Source: Clostridiales bacterium UBA6468
GTDB taxonomy: Bacteria; Bacillota; Clostridia; Oscillospirales; Oscillospiraceae
Assembly: GCA_002436765.1 (NCBI GenBank)
Contig: DJNI01000072.1
Coordinates: 7,015-33,506 of the forward strand
Length of the DNA stretch: 26,492 bases
Direction of reading: 5' to 3'
Made by a program: the position numbers and the translations under genes. Position 1 is the stretch's first letter, and each line of letters begins with the position of its first letter. Positions 22,749-26,492 of this stretch are shown here, piece after piece. Below the pieces are notes generated by a model that saw only the letters and a list, made by a program, of their open reading frames with translations, had not been told where the DNA came from and did no database searches.

Positions 22749-22868
22749 CGGTAGAATCCCCGGTAGAGCCGCAGTTTCCCCATTCTACCGGACGGGCAGG
22801 CCGGGACGCGCGGGTAGAGTGCAGGGAAGACAAAGCTCCTTGACTTTCGGGGACTTTGGCGGTAGACT
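22749..22868. repeat. Cluster of five GGTAGA motifs upstream of the glycolipid operon
   Basis: GGTAGA occurs at 22750, 22762, 22813 and 22861, and reversed (TCTACC) at 22784. CGGTAGAAT (22749-22757) and ATTCTACCG (22782-22790) form a 9-base inverted repeat. The last copy overlaps the -10 box. Otherwise the stretch 22697-22840 shows no gene. Confidence 0.5.
22840..22868 (+). promoter_or_regulatory. Sigma-A promoter of the acyltransferase/GT8 operon
   Basis: TTGACT (22840-22845), 17-base spacer, TAGACT (22863-22868). Confidence 0.8.
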
Positions 22869-22902
22869 ATGACACACTCTGAAGATTGGGATGGAGCACC
22901 CT

Positions 22903-23700
22903 ATGAAGACGCAAGCCCCCGCGCCCGTCAGAACCGTATATTACACCGACGAGCGAACCGACGAGTTTTCCTCCGCCCGGATCGAACCCCGGCGCATTGA
23001 CGAGAGCTACCGGTACGTAAGCCCCCGCCCCGGGTGGAAGGCGGCAAGATTCGTCGCTTACCGCCTGTTTGCCATGCCCGCGGCATTCCTGTACTGCAAG
23101 CTGGCGCTCCACGCGCGCTTTGAAAACCGGCAGGTGTTGAAGGAAGTCGGGAAAACCGGCTGCTTCGTCTACGGCAACCACACCCAGCAGGTGGGCGACC
23201 CGTTCCTGCCCAATCTGGCGCTGTTCCCAAAAAGCGTCTACATGATCGTCCACCCCAACAACGTCTCCATGCCGGTGCTGGGAAAGATCACGCCGTATCT
23301 GGGCGCTCTGCCCCTTCCCTCCAGCATAAAAGCCATGCGTTCCTTTCTGGACGCCATCCGCACCCGGATCGGAGAGGGGAGCTACATCATGGTCTACCCG
23401 GAAGCCCATATCTGGCCGTACTATACCGGTATCCGGGATTTCCCCGCCACGTCCATGAAGTACCCCGTGGAGCTGGACGTTCCCAGCTTCGCCCTGACCA
23501 CCACCTACCACCGCCGCCGCTTCGGCCGGAAGCCCCGGACGGTGACCTATCTGGACGGCCCCTTCCACCCCGACCACAGTCTTCCCCCCAGAGCCAGAGC
23601 ACAGGCACTGCGGGATGAAATTTACAAGACCATGGTCGGAAGAAGTCAGGAAAGCGACTGCGAATACATCCGCTATGTGAAGAAAGAGGAAACCACGTGA
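22903..23700 (+). CDS. PlsC-like acyltransferase (LPLAT family), variant active site
   Basis: A 265-residue protein of the 1-acylglycerol-3-phosphate acyltransferase-like superfamily, which moves acyl chains from acyl-ACP or acyl-CoA to a lipid or sugar hydroxyl at the membrane. A hydrophobic stretch (about 50-69) precedes the block-I motif NHTQQVGD (92-99): His93 and Asp99 are five residues apart instead of the usual four. Block III corresponds to VYPEAHIWPY (164-173) rather than EGTR. I favour the start at 22903, since GGAG lies six bases before it; ATG at 22891 in frame would add four residues. Its last base overlaps a GTG start of the next gene. First gene of a tight four-gene operon. Confidence 0.82.
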   Translation: MKTQAPAPVRTVYYTDERTDEFSSARIEPRRIDESYRYVSPRPGWKAARFVAYRLFAMPAAFLYCKLALHARFENRQVLKEVGKTGCFVYGNHTQQVGDPFLPNLALFPKSVYMIVHPNNVSMPVLGKITPYLGALPLPSSIKAMRSFLDAIRTRIGEGSYIMVYPEAHIWPYYTGIRDFPATSMKYPVELDVPSFALTTTYHRRRFGRKPRTVTYLDGPFHPDHSLPPRARAQALRDEIYKTMVGRSQESDCEYIRYVKKEETT

Positions 23701-24515
23701 CCGATATCCTGTATTGCGGCAACGACAAGGTGTTCGACGGCGTGCTGACGTCAGGGCTGTCCATCGTGCGGCGGCTGGACGCGCCGAGACCGCTGACCAT
23801 CCACATTTTCACCATGGCGCTGACTCGCGTTTCCCCCAGCTATCTTCCCATGACCCGGCGCCACGCGGACATCATCGAGACGGCGCTGCGCCGCCATAAC
23901 CCGGACACCCATGTCAGGCTCTATGACGTCACGGGGCTTTACGAGCAGCACCTGAAGCAAAACGCCAACGAGGGCTGCTACTGCTCCCCCTACACCCTGC
24001 TGCGGCTGCTGGCGGATCTTTTGCCCATGCCGGACAAGCTATTGTACCTGGACGCGGACATCATGGTCTGCAAGGACATCGGCCTGCTTTACGATCTGGA
24101 CGTGGAAACCGTGGAGTACGCCGCCGCCCGGGATCACTACGGGAAGTATCTCGTTAACCCAAACTACATCAACGCCGGCGTGCTCCTGTTCAACATGAAG
24201 CGGTGCCGTCAGACCGGGATCTTTGAAAAGTCCCGGGAGCTGCTGCGGACGAAGAAACTGATGTTCGCGGACCAGTCCGCGCTGATCCGCTCCACCACAT
24301 CCCGGCGGCTTCTGCCTCAGCGGTTCAACGACCAGAAGTTCCTCCATGGCCACACCGTGATCCGGCATTTTTCCAAGCGGCTGTTTTACACCCCCTACCC
24401 CCACACGGAGAACATCAAGCAATGGCAGGTGGAGAAGGTACATAAGAAATTCGGTTACACTTGCTTCGATGACATCCTGAATGAATATCTGTCCATAAAG
24501 GAGAGCCTGCAATGA
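23697..24515 (+). CDS. Glycosyltransferase family 8 protein (first)
   Basis: A 272-residue GT-A fold enzyme expected to move a sugar from a UDP-sugar with retention. The metal-binding DxD is at 119-121 (YLDADIMVCKD) and NAGVLLFNM at 159-167 is the second GT8 hallmark. The C-terminal HGHTVIRHFSKR segment probably takes the place of the family HxxGxxKPW. It starts with GTG, overlapping the previous stop as GTGA, with AAAGAGGA upstream. No membrane segment or signal is present; a cytoplasmic, membrane-peripheral role is likely. Acceptor unknown; neighbours suggest a lipid-linked one. Confidence 0.88.
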   Translation: MTDILYCGNDKVFDGVLTSGLSIVRRLDAPRPLTIHIFTMALTRVSPSYLPMTRRHADIIETALRRHNPDTHVRLYDVTGLYEQHLKQNANEGCYCSPYTLLRLLADLLPMPDKLLYLDADIMVCKDIGLLYDLDVETVEYAAARDHYGKYLVNPNYINAGVLLFNMKRCRQTGIFEKSRELLRTKKLMFADQSALIRSTTSRRLLPQRFNDQKFLHGHTVIRHFSKRLFYTPYPHTENIKQWQVEKVHKKFGYTCFDDILNEYLSIKESLQ

Positions 24516-25450
24516 ACCCCGTCAACTTATTTTTTGCCTGTGACAACGCCTATGTTCCCTTCCTGGCAGTGACGCTCACGTCCCTGAAGGAAAACTGCGA
24601 TCCCAAGCGGGATTACGCTCTGCGGATTCTTCACACCGGCCTTGACCCGGAGAACATCCGGCGGCTCACCGGATCCTTCGCCTCCGAGGGCTTTACCATG
24701 GAGTTTATCGACATCACCCGAGCCGTGGAGCGGTTTTCCGACAAGCTCCATACCCGGGACTACTATTCCAAATCCACCTATTACCGCCTGTTCATCCCCG
24801 ATCTCTTTCCCGGGCTTGACAAGGCGCTGTACTTAGACAGCGACGTGGTGCTGCTGGGGGACGTGTCGGAGCTGTACGACGTGGATCTGAAGGACAATCT
24901 GGTGGGCGCGATCCCCGACAGCGTGGTCGGCTCCATCCCGGCACTGGCGCTGTACACGAAAAAGCGTCTGCGGGTGGCGGCGGATCACTACTTCAACGCC
25001 GGGGTGCTGCTGATGAATCTGGACGCCATGCGGGCGTGCGATTTTCTGAACGTGTTCCTCCGGCTGCTGCAAAGCGTCACCTTCCAGATCGCCCAGGATC
25101 AGGACTATCTGAACGTCATCTGCAAAAACCGGGTGGAGTACGTGGGCTTCGAGTGGAACACCATGCCCTGCGACGTTCACACAAGTGCCCCCAAGCTCAT
25201 CCACTACAACCTGGACTTCAAGCCCTGGCACCGGGATGACGTGGCCTTCGCCGACGTGTTCTGGGACTACGCGGAGCGTTCCGGCTATCTCGCGGAAATC
25301 CGCAAGGTTCGGCAAGGGTATACCGAATGGCACATCGCCCGTTCCGCCGAGGAGACCATGCACTTGATCGCCATGGGCAAAAAGCAGGCCAGAAAGCGGA
25401 CGGCGAATATGCTGATCCACTGGAAGATCCGGCAGGTGGTGAACGTATGA
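24512..25450 (+). CDS. Glycosyltransferase family 8 protein (second)
   Basis: A 312-residue GT8 enzyme. The DxD is at 109-111 (YLDSDVVLLGD), NAGVLLMNL at 162-170, DQDYLN at 196-201, and HYNLDFKPWH at 231-240 matches the HxxGxxKPW site with Asp in place of Gly. The last 45 residues are basic (KKQARKR), which could hold it to the membrane. It starts in an ATGA overlap with the first GT8. The two GT8 proteins differ strongly in sequence, so they probably add different sugars or act on successive acceptors. Confidence 0.9.
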   Translation: MNPVNLFFACDNAYVPFLAVTLTSLKENCDPKRDYALRILHTGLDPENIRRLTGSFASEGFTMEFIDITRAVERFSDKLHTRDYYSKSTYYRLFIPDLFPGLDKALYLDSDVVLLGDVSELYDVDLKDNLVGAIPDSVVGSIPALALYTKKRLRVAADHYFNAGVLLMNLDAMRACDFLNVFLRLLQSVTFQIAQDQDYLNVICKNRVEYVGFEWNTMPCDVHTSAPKLIHYNLDFKPWHRDDVAFADVFWDYAERSGYLAEIRKVRQGYTEWHIARSAEETMHLIAMGKKQARKRTANMLIHWKIRQVVNV

Positions 25451-26289
25451 AGAATGTCCCCAAGTCCCCGGAACGGCTCGTTATTCTGGAAAAGATCGCC
25501 CAGTACGAGCGGGAGGGGCGCTTTGACGAGGACGTGGAAAACGATCCCCCCGGCCGCGTTCTGCTGCCGGAGGAGATCGAGTACGCGGACAGGCGCTTTC
25601 CCGCGGAATGCAGGCGGACGGCGGCCTTCGGGGCGGCGTATCTGTATTTCTGGAATCTGCGGCGGAAGAAAGAGCTCATCCTGTGCAAGACCGAGGGGCT
25701 GGAGCATCTGGCCGGGGTACAGGGCGCGGTGATCACCTGCAACCATTTCCACCCCATGGACAGCTTCATCATGCAGAAGGTGTTTGACGCGTCCAGGCAC
25801 CCCAAGCGGCTGTACCGGGTGATCCGGGAGGGGAACTACACCAGCTTCCCCGGTTTTTACGGCTTTCTTATGCGCAACTGCAACACCCTGCCCCTCAGCT
25901 CCAACATGCAGACCATGAAGAAGTTCCTCCGGGCGGTAGACCGGGTGCTGTCGGAGGGCAGCTGCCTGCTGATCTACCCGGAGCAGAGCATGTGGTGGAA
26001 CTACCGCAAGCCCAAGCCCCTGAAGCCCGGCGCCTTCGACATGGCGCTGAAGAACCACGTGCCGGTGGTGCCGTGCTTCATCACCATGGCGGACAGCGGT
26101 CTGGTCGGCGCCGATGGGTTCCCGGTGCAGGCATACACGCCCCATTTAGGCGCCCCCATCTGGCCGGACGAGACCCTGTCCCGCCCCGTCGCCCGGGAGC
26201 AGCTGCGGCAAAAGACGGAAGACTTCTGCCGGGAGACGTATGAAACGGTATATGGGATCCCCCTGCGGTATGAGACGCGAGAGCACTGA
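25447..26289 (+). CDS. PlsC-like acyltransferase (second), canonical HX4D
   Basis: A 280-residue LPLAT-family protein. The catalytic HX4D is intact (NHFHPMD, His100 and Asp105), and the block-III equivalent is IYPEQSMWW (176-184). An N-terminal charged segment of about 55 residues precedes the domain. The final part, VPVVPCFITM, is the usual last beta strand. Start 25447 is chosen because it overlaps the previous stop as ATGA; the open frame to 25327 lies inside the GT8 gene. The ribosome site is GGTGG. It ends the operon and is followed by strong hairpins. With the first gene it would allow two acylations. Confidence 0.87.
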   Translation: MKNVPKSPERLVILEKIAQYEREGRFDEDVENDPPGRVLLPEEIEYADRRFPAECRRTAAFGAAYLYFWNLRRKKELILCKTEGLEHLAGVQGAVITCNHFHPMDSFIMQKVFDASRHPKRLYRVIREGNYTSFPGFYGFLMRNCNTLPLSSNMQTMKKFLRAVDRVLSEGSCLLIYPEQSMWWNYRKPKPLKPGAFDMALKNHVPVVPCFITMADSGLVGADGFPVQAYTPHLGAPIWPDETLSRPVAREQLRQKTEDFCRETYETVYGIPLRYETREH

Positions 26290-26308
26290 CACGGACGTAT
26301 TTGACCAA

Positions 26309-26348
26309 CAGAACGAAACCTCCGGCTTTCGCCGGAGGTTTCGTTCTG
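26309..26348. terminator. Terminator with an 18-bp perfect stem after the operon
   Basis: CAGAACGAAACCTCCGGC (26309-26326), loop TTTC, and the exact complement at 26331-26348. It lies 20 bases after the stop codon. The outer bases TTTGAC and GTCAAA extend the pairing across a small internal loop. Confidence 0.7.
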
Positions 26349-26350
26349 AC

Positions 26351-26381
26351 TGTCAAAAAAGGCCGTTTGCCTTTTTTGACA
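26351..26381. terminator. Second hairpin with A6/T6 arms
   Basis: TGTCAAAAAAGGC (26351-26363), loop CGTTT, GCCTTTTTTGACA (26369-26381): a perfect 13-bp stem whose arms contain six A and six T, two bases after the first hairpin. Confidence 0.6.
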
Positions 26382-26410
26382 AGAGGCTTGCAGTCTGCCG
26401 CGCGCACTCC

Positions 26411-26489
26411 TTGTCCGCCTGAGGCGGACAACTCGCACACTTGCAGCCTAAGAGGTATTTTCTGCCAGGTACACGCCCCGGCAGAAAAT
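26411..26489. repeat. Two further perfect hairpins at the window end
   Basis: TTGTCCGCC-TGA-GGCGGACAA (26411-26431), then ATTTTCTGCC (26457-26466) pairing with GGCAGAAAAT (26480-26489). CTTGCAG occurs on both sides of the first of these (26387, 26450). No gene is visible here; the element continues to the window edge. Confidence 0.6.
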
Positions 26490-26492
26490 GAT

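Noticed and set aside
22636..22872. 78-codon open frame between the small-gene set and the glycolipid operon
   Set aside because: It runs through a terminator and a promoter and has no ribosome site.
1..26492. CRISPR arrays, tRNA or rRNA genes
   Set aside because: No regularly spaced repeats and no cloverleaf or rRNA-like sequence were seen in the intergenic stretches.

Overview
The window looks like chromosomal DNA of a GC-rich, spore-forming, Gram-positive gut-type Clostridia bacterium, most probably Oscillospirales; this placement is inference. The reasons are an intact spoIIP, strong AAGGAGG ribosome sites, sigma-A promoters with 17-base spacers, a MalEFG-type sugar importer with no ATPase gene beside it, an Lgt plus M16 peptidase cluster of Firmicutes type, and lipoproteins with a lipobox.

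Region 1-1520 is a metal-responsive divergent locus. A His/Cys-rich protein is read leftwards; a small secreted protein coupled to a CsoR/FrmR-type metal sensor with a 12-histidine N-terminal tail is read rightwards. A 227-bp MITE-like element with terminal inverted repeats and a CTAC target duplication sits between the perfect TTGACA-17-TATAAT promoter of the His/Cys gene and its ribosome site. The end of a second copy supplies the last four codons and stop of the same gene.

Region 1690-8785 is a starch/maltodextrin operon: a membrane-anchored protein with three CBM26-like modules, a solute-binding lipoprotein, two permeases, a cytoplasmic neopullulanase-type GH13 enzyme, then a LacI-family regulator with its own promoter. 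Starch fragments would be held at the surface, imported and cut in the cytoplasm.

Region 8800-14490 holds lgt and a pair of M16-type proteins (one with the zinc motif, one without) on the minus strand, divergent from prmA and a membrane-anchored DUF4015-like putative glycosidase. Region 14500-19822 holds a very large RND transporter with a coiled-coil insertion of about 330 residues, divergent from an ApbE-type flavin transferase. Region 19890-21830 holds spoIIP, tadA and an XRE regulator on the minus strand.

Region 21930-22700 is a compact set of three overlapping small genes (Cys-rich 44-residue peptide, 77-residue helical protein, 80-residue sigma region-4-like protein) divergent from the XRE gene. 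Region 22840-26290 is an operon of four genes with 4-base overlaps: acyltransferase, GT8, GT8, acyltransferase, likely for an acylated glycolipid or surface glycan. The window ends in a row of four perfect hairpins (26309-26489). I saw no tRNA, rRNA, CRISPR array, transposase gene or phage structural gene.
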